A model generated the notes under the pieces. It saw nothing but the letters and a program-made list of their open reading frames with translations, was not told the DNA's origin and did not search any database. A stretch of 64,000 nt of DNA from Bifidobacterium breve. Lineage in GTDB: Bacteria > Actinomycetota > Actinomycetes > Nanopelagicales > Nanopelagicaceae. Position 1 is the first letter of the stretch. Every line of letters begins with the position of its first letter. Positions 17,486 to 26,001 of this stretch are shown one piece after another. The position numbers were made by a program, and so were the translations under genes. The DNA lies in contig CAMDHH010000001.1 in NCBI GenBank assembly GCA_945898065.1, positions 98,830-162,829 of the forward strand. The letters are read 5' to 3'.

Positions 17486-18522
17486 ATAGTTGCAGCATCA
17501 ATAACGAAGCGATATTTGACATCGCTTGAAACTGTTCGGTTATACGCTGCATCAACATAGTCAGCCTTGATTACCTCTACATCACTGACGATGTTGTGCT
17601 TACCGCAAAAATCAAGCATCTCTTGGAGTTCAGGCATTCCACCGATCATCGAACCGGCCATTGAGCGACGGCCATTGAGGAGCGCTCCTGGTTGAACAGC
17701 ATAAGGCTCTCCTGGTAATCCGATAATGACAAGGGTTCCATCGAGCTTGAGTAGATCTAGATATTCATTGATATCTAGGCGTGCACTTACAGTATTGAGA
17801 ATCAGGTCAAACTTTTTGTGATGAGGTTTCAAGTTTGAAATATCTTTTGTTGAAACAAAGTGGTCGGCTCCCATCGCTAGTGCATCTGCTTCTTTGCTAG
17901 GTGAATGAGAGAAAACAGTTACATCTGCGCACATCGCATGAGCAAATTTCACTCCCATATGACCAAGTCCTCCTAGACCCATAACTCCAATCTTCATTCC
18001 TGGTCCAGCTTTCCAATTTTTTAATGGAGAGTAGAGAGTTATTCCCGCACACAAAAGTGGTGCAACTCCGCTCTGATCTAAATGCGCTGGAACATGAACG
18101 GCATAATCGGCATCGATAACAAACTTATTTGAATATCCACCCATAGCAACTGTTTTACCATCGCGCTCAAGGCCGTTATATGTACCTGTCATCCCTTCTA
18201 GGCAATAATTCTGTAAGCCTTTTTTGCAGCTATCGCATGTACGACAGGAATCAACAAATACACCGACGCCAACAGTTTCTCCAATAGTGAATTTTTTCAC
18301 CGATGAACCAAGTGCGGTTACTGTTCCTACGATTTCGTGGCCTGGAACCATAGGAAAGATCGCTGGACCCCATTCCTCGCGCACCTGATGAATATCCGAA
18401 TGGCATATGCCCGCGTATGTAATATCAAGGGAGATATCGTTTGGACGTAACTCACGACGATCAAAATCGAAGTTAGTAAATTCTCCAGATGCTTTCAAGA
18501 CAGCAAGGCCACGAGTTTTCAT
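17482..18522 (-). CDS. Zinc-dependent NAD(P)+ alcohol dehydrogenase (cinnamyl-alcohol-dehydrogenase type)
   Basis: Medium-chain dehydrogenase that would interconvert alcohols and aldehydes. The catalytic zinc site is in AGICHSDIHQ and GHEIVGTV. The structural zinc site is CRTCDSCKKGLQNYC, and the Rossmann motif is GLGGLGHMGVKFAHAM. It resembles YahK/AdhC-type broad-range enzymes; the substrate is unknown. The ORF track starts at a TTG, but ATG 18522 follows GGGGGAG and is the better start. It is first of the minus-strand block that runs back to the tRNA-Leu gene. Confidence 0.88.
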   Translation of the reverse strand: MKTRGLAVLKASGEFTNFDFDRRELRPNDISLDITYAGICHSDIHQVREEWGPAIFPMVPGHEIVGTVTALGSSVKKFTIGETVGVGVFVDSCRTCDSCKKGLQNYCLEGMTGTYNGLERDGKTVAMGGYSNKFVIDADYAVHVPAHLDQSGVAPLLCAGITLYSPLKNWKAGPGMKIGVMGLGGLGHMGVKFAHAMCADVTVFSHSPSKEADALAMGADHFVSTKDISNLKPHHKKFDLILNTVSARLDINEYLDLLKLDGTLVIIGLPGEPYAVQPGALLNGRRSMAGSMIGGMPELQEMLDFCGKHNIVSDVEVIKADYVDAAYNRTVSSDVKYRFVIDAATI

Positions 18523-18535
18523 TTTCTCCCCCAAA

Positions 18536-19180
18536 TTAGAGTGTGAATGGTAGCGGTTCGGTTGAAGTATGAGCAGCGCGAGAACCGCGTGCCGTAACTT
18601 GTCTCATATGATGGCGACGGCAAAGAACTTCATAGGCAATTTCAGAACCTGTGGCCACGTCACCGACTACAACTTGCTCACCTTCAATAACCATAACGCC
18701 GCCCATGGTTCGCGCATTGTGAGTTGCTCGCGCGCCACACCAACAGAGAGCCTCAACTTGCAATGTGTGCACCCGGTCGGCCAGTTCAACTAAACGAGCA
18801 GATCCTGGAAATAGTGAAGTTCTAAAGTCTGTGAGGATTCCAAATGCAAAAACATCAATACTCAATCCGTCAACAATCTTTGCTAACTGATCTATTTGCG
18901 CACTCTCATAGAACTGCGCTTCATCGCAAATAATGTAATCAATACGTTCACCAACCGAGAGATGGTCAACAACGTATCGATGAATATCTAATGTGGGAGC
19001 GACTTCGATTGCAGGACTTTGCAGACCAAGGCGAGATGAAATTACACCAGTGCCAGCCCTGTCCTTGGAGGTGAATATAAGACCAGTACGTCCGCGACTT
19101 TGATGATTGTGGGCAGTTTGAAGGGCAAGGGTAGATTTTCCACTATCCATAGTGCCGCAGTAATAGATGAGTTCAGCCAC
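18536..19180 (-). CDS. tdk: Thymidine kinase (type II)
   Basis: Phosphorylates thymidine for salvage. The P-loop is CGTMDSGKST near the N-terminus. The ICDEAQF motif carries the catalytic Glu region. The GILTDFRTSLFPGS lasso loop and the zinc-binding cysteines in CWCGARATHNAR and VLCRRHH are all present. At 214 aa it has the usual length. It sits between the alcohol dehydrogenase and an acyltransferase, all minus strand. Confidence 0.95.
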   Translation of the reverse strand: MAELIYYCGTMDSGKSTLALQTAHNHQSRGRTGLIFTSKDRAGTGVISSRLGLQSPAIEVAPTLDIHRYVVDHLSVGERIDYIICDEAQFYESAQIDQLAKIVDGLSIDVFAFGILTDFRTSLFPGSARLVELADRVHTLQVEALCWCGARATHNARTMGGVMVIEGEQVVVGDVATGSEIAYEVLCRRHHMRQVTARGSRAAHTSTEPLPFTL

Positions 19181-19192
19181 CGGCGTATCCTG

Positions 19193-21052
19193 TCACGAAA
19201 ATTGGAAAATCTGTCGCGCGGTTAGTTCGGCACGGAGTCGAGATATTAAGGCCAAAGACATGTCCACTGAGATATGGGAATTATCTCTGTAGGCAACGAC
19301 ACCATCGACGATTGCAGGGCAGTAGCTCGTGCACAGCCATCGCGTCGGATCAATAATGTCAAAACCCCGAATTATTCTTACTGGTGTCTTCCGAGTTGAG
19401 TCGCAGGTAGAACTCTTGCGTGATGCCAAACAGGAAGGAATATCGCGCTGAGGTTGCGGGGTATCAGCGATGTAGATGATATTCGAAGTTGATCCTTTCA
19501 AATTTGCAAGAAGTCGACGTTGACCATCGCTCCACCATATAGATCTACTTGGATAGTTACGTGGTGCTTCGAAATGTGCGAAACTGCTAGTTATAACTGC
19601 AACTGGTCTTATCTTTGCAATTCTCTTTATTGAATTTTCTCGCCATTTACTACAGTCCGCCATTTTGAAGGCGCCTTGATCTCTGCGCTTAGAATCTACT
19701 GCTGAGCAAGCAGATTTTGTGAGAGATATGAGTTTGAGATTATTTTGCTTCGCTAATTCGTTGAGTGCAGGGAACCATTGAGCCGCATGTGAGTCTCCGT
19801 ATAGGACGAGTGTTCTCGTACTTGTTTTATCTCCATAGGTGCAATCACCCGATTCTATTTCTCCATAATTTGCATGACAGGTATCACCATAAATATCTGG
19901 TCGTTTCATCACATCGGCTAGTGAGAATTTTGTCGTAGTGACACCTTGAATCGAGATTTCATCTGACGATGTGAGTGTTATTCCTACGGAGAGTAAGGCT
20001 GAGATCAAAGTAACGGATATGGCACCTTGATATATTTTTCGTGGCGAGAATTCTTTATGCCGTAATGGTTGCTCAACAAAGCGATGAGTTAGGTGCGCAA
20101 GAAGAATTGTTAGAGCAATACATGCAAATCGCTCTGGTAGATGAAGGGGGCGTCCCACAACAGCGCTTGGAATAACTAATGCAGGCCAGTGCCAAAGGTA
20201 GAGCGGGTAGGAAATTGCACCAAGCCATTGCGAAACACGATTATTGCTCAAGTCATTGAATATTGGAGGCCAAGAATTTATTGAGGCAATGAAGAGGGCA
20301 GTTGCCACCACTGGAAGGAGCGCTTTCCAACCTGGGAAAGCGGTGTTTTCATCGTATCGAATCGCAGAAATGATGATTCCGATAAATGCAATCCAAGGAA
20401 GTAATCGTGACCTGAAAATATTTGGCGGAATAAAGAGAAGTAAAGCGCCGATACCTAATTCCCAAGCACGTGTTGGTAATCCGTAAAAGGCCCATATTGC
20501 CGAAGTCTGTGTTTGGTAGATTGAGAAGAGAAGTGAGAGAGCAGTAACAACGCTAATGCCACCAATGAGGTAAATTCGCTTACCCAATTTAGCAAGAGCG
20601 AGAATGAAGATTGGCCATACTAGATAAAACTGCTCTTCAACGGCTAAGGACCAATAGTGAATTACTGGTGATGGCGTTGCATTAAGGTTCTGATAATCAT
20701 TTTCCCACCAGGCAAAAAGATAATTTGAAACATAGAGTGATGCGGCTATGAGATCTTTTCCGAGGTTATTTCGAGTAATTGCGGGGAGAAGAATCCACGA
20801 GATGAGCGCTGTGCATATGAGAACAAAGGCTGATGTTGGTAGTAATCGCTTGATACGGCGTTGATAAAACGCGGGGAGATCTAGATTCCCATCGCGATCA
20901 ATCTCTCGCAGGATGAGTCCCGTTATAAGAAAACCTGAAATCACATAGAAAATATCGACACCAATGAAGCCCCCAGGCATCAGTCGGGCATGGAAAAGTG
21001 TCACTAGGACTGCCGCTAGCGCACGGAGCCCTTGAATTTGCTTGATGCGCAT
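19193..21052 (-). CDS. Membrane O-acyltransferase with C-terminal SGNH domain (OafA/YrhL type)
   Basis: Residues about 1-350 form an acyltransferase-3 membrane domain. It begins IQGLRALAAVLVTLFHARL, carries the GGFIGVDIFYVISGFLIT motif, then RRIKRLLPT and YWSLAVEEQFYLVWP. The C-terminal about 230 residues form an extracytoplasmic SGNH domain with the catalytic LVLYGDSHAAQW motif. These proteins move acyl groups, usually acetyl, onto cell-surface sugars. The target here is unknown. At 619 aa it is a full two-domain member. The minus-strand cluster and its place beside a tRNA suggest an accessory surface-modification gene. Confidence 0.88.
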   Translation of the reverse strand: MRIKQIQGLRALAAVLVTLFHARLMPGGFIGVDIFYVISGFLITGLILREIDRDGNLDLPAFYQRRIKRLLPTSAFVLICTALISWILLPAITRNNLGKDLIAASLYVSNYLFAWWENDYQNLNATPSPVIHYWSLAVEEQFYLVWPIFILALAKLGKRIYLIGGISVVTALSLLFSIYQTQTSAIWAFYGLPTRAWELGIGALLLFIPPNIFRSRLLPWIAFIGIIISAIRYDENTAFPGWKALLPVVATALFIASINSWPPIFNDLSNNRVSQWLGAISYPLYLWHWPALVIPSAVVGRPLHLPERFACIALTILLAHLTHRFVEQPLRHKEFSPRKIYQGAISVTLISALLSVGITLTSSDEISIQGVTTTKFSLADVMKRPDIYGDTCHANYGEIESGDCTYGDKTSTRTLVLYGDSHAAQWFPALNELAKQNNLKLISLTKSACSAVDSKRRDQGAFKMADCSKWRENSIKRIAKIRPVAVITSSFAHFEAPRNYPSRSIWWSDGQRRLLANLKGSTSNIIYIADTPQPQRDIPSCLASRKSSTCDSTRKTPVRIIRGFDIIDPTRWLCTSYCPAIVDGVVAYRDNSHISVDMSLALISRLRAELTARQIFQFS

Positions 21053-21054
21053 AG

Positions 21055-21582
21055 TTATGAACTTATCAAAGTGTGTATCGCAATCCCAGGATGTAATGCA
21101 GAGATTCGCGCTCGGCCACCGAGACCCGGTATCTCAAGTATTGTTGCAATATCTCGGACTACTCCACCACACGCACCGATGAGTTCTATAGCAGCGCACA
21201 TTGTTCCGCCGGTAGCAAGCACATCATCGACTAATAGGACATCTTGACCTAGGGCGATCGCATCGATATGAATTTCTAGAGTTGATTCGCCGTATTCAAG
21301 CGCGTAGTTGCGTGAGTGTGTTGTAAATGGAAGTTTGCCGCTCTTGCGAATCGGAATGAAACCTCGATGTAAGTATGTTGCGATAGTTGATCCAAATATG
21401 AAACCACGTGCCTCAATCCCCGCGATAGCGCAGGTGGGTGATGCAAAAGCAGCAAGGGATTCTGTGACTACATGAAAAGCCTCACCATTAGCGAGCATGG
21501 GAGTAATATCTTTGAAGATTATTCCTGGCTTTGGATAATCTGGAATAGTGCGAATCAAGGCCAGCGCTTGTTCAACATTCAC
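21055..21582 (-). CDS. apt: Adenine phosphoribosyltransferase
   Basis: Converts adenine and PRPP to AMP in purine salvage. The N-terminus IPDYPKPGIIFKDITPML is typical. The PRPP loop VLLVDDVLATGGT lies around residues 115-127. At 175 aa it has normal length. Translation starts at a GTG. It is not next to relA or secDF, as apt is in many Actinobacteria, but between an acyltransferase and tRNA-Leu. The purine permease at 13651 could supply its substrate. Confidence 0.95.
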   Translation of the reverse strand: MNVEQALALIRTIPDYPKPGIIFKDITPMLANGEAFHVVTESLAAFASPTCAIAGIEARGFIFGSTIATYLHRGFIPIRKSGKLPFTTHSRNYALEYGESTLEIHIDAIALGQDVLLVDDVLATGGTMCAAIELIGACGGVVRDIATILEIPGLGGRARISALHPGIAIHTLISS

Positions 21583-21613
21583 GAAGCCACCGCCGTAACT
21601 TTATCGAGAAGAG

Positions 21614-21697
21614 TGACCGAAAGGGGACTTGAACCCCTAATCCCTTGCGAGAACTAGCACCTCAAGCTAGCGCGTCTGCCAATTCCGCCACCCGGTC
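21614..21697 (-). tRNA. tRNA-Leu (anticodon GAG)
   Basis: Read on the minus strand, an 84-nt class II tRNA. The acceptor stem GACCGGG pairs with the 3' end TTCGGTC, with two G-T pairs. The anticodon loop is TTGAGGT (anticodon GAG), and a long variable arm TCTCGCAAGGGA is present. The T-arm is GGGGTTCAAGTCCCC and the discriminator is A. CCA is not encoded. Confidence 0.93.
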
Positions 21698-21763
21698 GAG
21701 TGCGGGCTAACGATAGCAATGAGAACGCGTATGGTGCAAAAGAAGGGAGGAACAGGGGAGAAT

Positions 21764-23086
21764 ATGGAGATGATCAGCCAACAAGAGCGCGAAGAACTTG
21801 AATTGGAAACTGTTCGCATTTGCCAAGAATTGATTCGATTTCCTAGCGTCAATTATGGAGATGGCAAAGGTGATGAAAAAGATATTGCGAACTATGTTGT
21901 TGCTTCTCTAGCCGAAGTAGGGATAGAGGCAAAGATTTATGAATCTGCACCTGGGCGTTGCAATGTAATCGCTAACATCAAAGGTGTCGACGATTCCAGA
22001 CCGGCGCTAGTTTTACATGGACATCTAGATGTAGTTCCCGCAAATGCAGAAGATTGGTCAGTAGATCCTTTTGCCGCAGTTATCAAAGATGGAATGATCT
22101 GGGGTCGCGGCGCTGTCGATATGAAAAATATGGATGCAATGATGCTCGCGACGGTGCGTTCTTGGGCACGACGTGGCTATGTACCACCTCGAAGAATAGT
22201 GTTGGCTTTTTTTGCTGATGAAGAGGCGGGGAGTATTTTTGGCTCTCGTTGGATGGTTGCACATCATCCGCAAGTTTTTGCAGGCTGCTCAGAAGCTATT
22301 TCGGAAGTCGGTGGTTTCTCAGTAACTGTGGGAGATAACAAGCGCCTCTATTTTGTAGAGACAGCAGAAAAGGGAATTCATTGGATGCGACTAACGGCAT
22401 CAGGTCGCGCTGGACATGGTTCAATGATAAATCCCGAGAATGCCCTTACTCGATTAGCAGAAGCTGTTGTAAAAATTGGTAATTTTGAATGGCCTCAACG
22501 CTATTCAAAGACAGTCAAAGAATTATTTGCCCGCGTAGCGAAAGTGACTGGGCAGCCATATAACGAGAAGGATTTGCGTCCATTGCTCACGGAGTTGGGA
22601 AGTACATCTCGCATGATTGGCGCGACCTTGCAAAACACAGCAAACCCTTCGATGCTTCAAGCTGGATATAAAGCAAATGTTATTCCACAGATAGCAACTG
22701 CTGTCGTTGATGGTCGATTTATTCCAGGTTATGAAGATGAATTGAATATAACGATCCGTGAATTAGTGGGTCCAGATATACAGATTGAAACAATTACACG
22801 CGACATCGCTTTAGAGAGTGATTTCTCTGGCCCGCTTGTAGATGCAATGTGTGCAGCGCTCGTGAGTGAGGATCCTGAGGGTCTACCAGTTCCGTATTTG
22901 ATGAGTGGTGGAACTGATAACAAGGCACTTTCTGAGTTGGGAATTGTTGGTTACGGTTTTTCCCCACTCAAACTTTCTCCCGATCTAGATTTCATGGCAC
23001 TATTTCATGGAGTAGATGAACGGGTTGAGATTGAAGGACTGCACTTCGGCGTACGCGTTCTTTCACATTTCCTGGAGAATTGCTAA
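21764..23086 (+). CDS. M20-family metallopeptidase
   Basis: Zinc-dependent amidohydrolase of the dipeptidase/deacylase type. Metal-binding motifs are VLHGHLDVVPA and WGRGAVDMKNMDA. The general-base segment FADEEAGS follows, and GTDNKALSELG lies near the C-terminus. A mycobacterial homologue occupies the same neighbourhood near uppP. Its substrate is unknown. The ORF track starts at 21719, but ATG 21764 follows AGGGGAG at good spacing, so I use it. The stop overlaps the convergent aldo/keto reductase stop by 4 nt (CTAA). Confidence 0.88.
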   Translation: MEMISQQEREELELETVRICQELIRFPSVNYGDGKGDEKDIANYVVASLAEVGIEAKIYESAPGRCNVIANIKGVDDSRPALVLHGHLDVVPANAEDWSVDPFAAVIKDGMIWGRGAVDMKNMDAMMLATVRSWARRGYVPPRRIVLAFFADEEAGSIFGSRWMVAHHPQVFAGCSEAISEVGGFSVTVGDNKRLYFVETAEKGIHWMRLTASGRAGHGSMINPENALTRLAEAVVKIGNFEWPQRYSKTVKELFARVAKVTGQPYNEKDLRPLLTELGSTSRMIGATLQNTANPSMLQAGYKANVIPQIATAVVDGRFIPGYEDELNITIRELVGPDIQIETITRDIALESDFSGPLVDAMCAALVSEDPEGLPVPYLMSGGTDNKALSELGIVGYGFSPLKLSPDLDFMALFHGVDERVEIEGLHFGVRVLSHFLENC

Positions 23087-24030
23087 AGCGCTGAAATATC
23101 GTTGAGTGCTTCTCGAACGATATCGGGCAAAGTGATTTGTTCGGTGGTAAGTGCACCACGTAATTGCGCACCAGTTCGAGCACCGATGACTGCACTAGTA
23201 ACACCAGGTGCATCTCGTACCCACGAGAGCGCTACTTCAAGCGGTGAATATCCAAGACCCTGAGCAGCAACGCAGACAGCATCGACGATGCGAGAGGATC
23301 GTTCATCCAAGTATGGCTCTATGAAGTGTGCAAAGTGAGGAGAGGCGCCCCGAGAATCACTAGGTGTTCCATTGCGATATTTACCTGATAAAACACCGCG
23401 GCCAAGTGGAGACCATGCTAAGAATCCAACACCTAGTTCTATAGCGCTATCTAACACCTCTTCTTCAACACTTCGATTGAGCAGAGAATATTCATTTTGT
23501 ATTGTCGCAATCGGAGCCTTCATAGCGTGTGATTCTTGAAGAGTAACTGCTCTGGCGCTTTGCCAACCAGAATAATTAGTTACTCCTACATAGCGTGCTT
23601 TACCTGATGAGTACGCGAAATCAAGAGCAGACAAGGTATCTTCGAGAGGTATCTTTGAATCCCACGAATGTATCTGCCAGAGATCAACGTAGTCAGTTCC
23701 TAGTCGGGTGAGAGATTTTTCTAATTGCGAAATCAAACTATGGCGGGAGACATCAATATTTCTTTCACCATCAGTAAATGAAATGCCGGCTTTTGTAGCC
23801 AGTACAACATCATCTCGATTGAAGAGCGTTCCAATAAGTCCGCCAATAACGCGTTCGCTATCTCCATCTCCATAGGTGGCGGCAGTATCGAGAAAATTAC
23901 CGCCGGCCTCTATATAGGCCCGACATTGATCGGCCGCCTCGTGTTCGTCCGTATCTCGACCCCACGTCATTGTGCCGAGTCCAAGACGGGAAATATCTAG
24001 TCCTGTCCGTCCTGCACGTCGCAATTCCAT
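23083..24030 (-). CDS. Aldo/keto reductase
   Basis: NADPH-dependent oxidoreductase with a TIM-barrel fold. It starts RRAGRTGLDISRLGLGTMTWG. The catalytic Asp and Tyr are in FLDTAATYGDGDSERVIG, the Lys is in VVLATKAG, and the His is in DLWQIHSWD. The C-terminal cofactor loop is VTSAVIGARTGAQL. At 315 aa it is a full-length member, but the substrate cannot be told. It is expressed divergently from the phosphatase gene, with a leaderless TAAGGT-N6-ATG start. Confidence 0.92.
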   Translation of the reverse strand: MELRRAGRTGLDISRLGLGTMTWGRDTDEHEAADQCRAYIEAGGNFLDTAATYGDGDSERVIGGLIGTLFNRDDVVLATKAGISFTDGERNIDVSRHSLISQLEKSLTRLGTDYVDLWQIHSWDSKIPLEDTLSALDFAYSSGKARYVGVTNYSGWQSARAVTLQESHAMKAPIATIQNEYSLLNRSVEEEVLDSAIELGVGFLAWSPLGRGVLSGKYRNGTPSDSRGASPHFAHFIEPYLDERSSRIVDAVCVAAQGLGYSPLEVALSWVRDAPGVTSAVIGARTGAQLRGALTTEQITLPDIVREALNDISAL

Positions 24031-24080
24031 GTGGCGACCTTAGCAATACTGAGTCTGCAACGTTGCGATAGCCTTGCTCT
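24031..24080. promoter_or_regulatory. Divergent leaderless promoters (aldo/keto reductase / phosphatase)
   Basis: Minus strand: TAAGGT (24037-24042) plus six bases, then ATG at 24030. Plus strand: TAGCCT (24069-24074) plus six bases, then GTG at 24081. Neither gene has a Shine-Dalgarno sequence. Confidence 0.6.
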
Positions 24081-24767
24081 GTGTCCTTAGTTGTTTTAGT
24101 TCGTCATGCACATTCGCAAGCCAATGCTGCTGGAATACTTTCTGGACGACGTCCGAATATCGCTTTGAGTGAGAAGGGGCGCACACAAGCCCAGGAATTG
24201 GCTACTCGTTTGGGTACCTTGAAAGTCAAAGAGATTCGAATTAGTCCATTACAACGTTGCGTTGAAACCATCGACCCTTGGCTATCAACAAAGTCGCGAA
24301 TTCGTAGAGTTGAAGACCATGGAATAACGGAAGTGGATTACGGAACGTGGAGCGGGCGCACATTGCGTTCCCTCTCACGTGAAAAACTTTGGAAGATCGT
24401 TCAAGAAAATCCAAGTCGCGTCTTTTTCCCCGATGGTGAAGGTATGGCCAATATGCAGGCACGAGCAATCGATTCTATGCATTTAGGACTATCGTCAACT
24501 GGTACCGGCGCGATAGTCATGGTCAGCCACGGTGATGTTATAAAAGCGCTTGTAGCTGCGAATCTAGGAATGCGACTCGATGATTTTCAGCGCATTATTA
24601 TTGATCCGGCTTCGATTACTGTTTTTGATTTTTCTTCTCGTACACCTCGGCTATTGCTTCTCAATGATTCACATTCAAAAATTGAAGAGATGGGGAATTC
24701 GCCCACGAGGAAACGTCTCTTAGTTGGTGGTGGCAGCGGTCCATCGTCAAAGAAGAAGAGTAAATGA
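24081..24767 (+). CDS. Histidine-phosphatase superfamily protein (MSMEG_4193-type phosphomutase)
   Basis: Phosphoglycerate-mutase-like fold. The catalytic motif is LVRHAHSQAN at the N-terminus, where RHA replaces the common RHG. The second arginine is in SPLQRCVET and the second histidine in VMVSHGDVIKAL. It is the first gene of a run, phosphatase-DUF3090-SCO1664-mshC, conserved in Actinobacteria, which hints at a link with mycothiol metabolism; the substrate is unknown. The GTG start follows a leaderless -10 box. It overlaps the next gene by ATGA. Confidence 0.85.
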   Translation: MSLVVLVRHAHSQANAAGILSGRRPNIALSEKGRTQAQELATRLGTLKVKEIRISPLQRCVETIDPWLSTKSRIRRVEDHGITEVDYGTWSGRTLRSLSREKLWKIVQENPSRVFFPDGEGMANMQARAIDSMHLGLSSTGTGAIVMVSHGDVIKALVAANLGMRLDDFQRIIIDPASITVFDFSSRTPRLLLLNDSHSKIEEMGNSPTRKRLLVGGGSGPSSKKKSK

Positions 24768-25288
24768 GTCGCATAACCCATATTTACAATCCAGTTGAAC
24801 GCTTTGTAGCAGGAACTGTTGGACAACCAGGAGAGCGAACATTCTTCCTGCAAGCACGCACTGGGAGCCGCATGACATCGGTTTTGCTAGAGAAGGCACA
24901 AGTTGCCGCTTTGGCGCAGCGGGTTGAGATGCTCATCAGAGATTTACGGCGAACAAACCCATCCGTTGCACTCATTCCTACTAGCCGCGATGAAGCACCA
25001 TTAGAGCAACCTATTTTTGAAGAGTTTCGTGTGGGGGTTATTTCACTTTCGTGGGATGAGAGTAAATCGTTGGTCTGTATCGAATGTGAAGCAGCGGGAG
25101 AAGAATCTGCACAAATAGATGAAGAGGGAGATTTACTGCAGGTTTATCTAGCACCAGGTGCTGCTTCAGCATTTGCAACACGATCCCTAATCGTGGTCGA
25201 TGCAGGTCGAACACAATGTCCTTTCTGTGAAATTCCAATTGATCCACAAGGTCACCTGTGTCCTAGGGCAAATGGTTACCGACGCTAA
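24764..25288 (+). CDS. DUF3090 family protein
   Basis: A 174-aa actinobacterial protein of unknown function. It begins ITHIYNPVERFVAGTVGQPGERTFFLQA, the conserved DUF3090 N-terminus. It ends with a C-x-x-C plus C pattern (CPFCEIPIDPQGHLCPRANG) that could bind a metal. It overlaps the phosphatase stop by 4 nt and the next gene by 17 nt, so translation is coupled. Confidence 0.88.
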   Translation: MSRITHIYNPVERFVAGTVGQPGERTFFLQARTGSRMTSVLLEKAQVAALAQRVEMLIRDLRRTNPSVALIPTSRDEAPLEQPIFEEFRVGVISLSWDESKSLVCIECEAAGEESAQIDEEGDLLQVYLAPGAASAFATRSLIVVDAGRTQCPFCEIPIDPQGHLCPRANGYRR

Positions 25289-25979
25289 TTTAGAACTCCT
25301 CAAGACAGGAGTCATCACTGTAACTGGACGATTAGTTGACGCTTCTAATGCAACGCTATTCGCCTCCATTGAGAACGGAAACGTTCAAGGACAATGCATC
25401 TACAAACCAATAGCGGGGGAGAGACCATTATGGGATTTCCCTGATGGCCAACTCGCTCACAGGGAGTACGCAGCGTTTTTGATTAGTGAACTTTTAGCGT
25501 TGCACATCGTTCCTCCAACAGTTCTGCGAGATGGTCCTTTTGGAATAGGAATGGTCCAACTCTGGATTGATATCGATGAAGAGATTGATCTTGCTCAATA
25601 TTTCTCACAAGACGATCCCCAACTTCGAACGATGGCACTCTTTGATGCAATCATCAACAACACAGATCGCAAAATAGGTCACCTTTTGCCGGATAAATCT
25701 GGTCGTCTATTCGGCTGCGATCATGGAGTTACATTCCATAGTGAATACAAATTGCGTACGGTCTTGTGGCAATGGGCCGGAGAGCCATTATTGGAAACAG
25801 AGATAGAGATACTCCGTAAGGCGATTTCGGATTTCGCGCACATAGAAGAGTCTTTGAATGAGTATCTAACTAAGGACGAACTTATTGCTTTGGAGATTCG
25901 AATACAAGATCTTCTAGAAAATGGAACTTTTCCTTTACCTAATCCTGATTGGCCAAGTATTCCTTGGCCCGCCTTCTAG
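25272..25979 (+). CDS. SCO1664 family protein (kinase-like fold)
   Basis: A 235-aa protein found with DUF3090 and mshC in Actinobacteria. It resembles the PI3/PI4-kinase-like group: QCIYKPIAGERPLWDFPDG would hold the ATP-binding Lys. ALFDAIINNTDRKIGH resembles the catalytic D-x-x-x-N-N-x-D-R segment, and GCDHGVTFH resembles the metal-binding D-H-G. The activity has not been shown to my knowledge. The track start at 25200 lies deep in DUF3090. ATG 25272 (MVTDANLEL) gives the expected N-terminus. Confidence 0.8.
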   Translation: MVTDANLELLKTGVITVTGRLVDASNATLFASIENGNVQGQCIYKPIAGERPLWDFPDGQLAHREYAAFLISELLALHIVPPTVLRDGPFGIGMVQLWIDIDEEIDLAQYFSQDDPQLRTMALFDAIINNTDRKIGHLLPDKSGRLFGCDHGVTFHSEYKLRTVLWQWAGEPLLETEIEILRKAISDFAHIEESLNEYLTKDELIALEIRIQDLLENGTFPLPNPDWPSIPWPAF

Positions 25980-25989
25980 TCCAATGCAA

Positions 25990-26001
25990 TACTATTTCTA
26001 A
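25990..26001 (+). promoter_or_regulatory. Leaderless promoter -10 box for mshC
   Basis: TACTAT (25990-25995), six bases TTCTAA, then ATG at 26002. It would let mshC be transcribed apart from the genes upstream. Confidence 0.6.

Noticed and set aside
21614-21719. Integration site or mobile element at tRNA-Leu
   Set aside because: No integrase, transposase or repeated tRNA 3' end is visible in the window.
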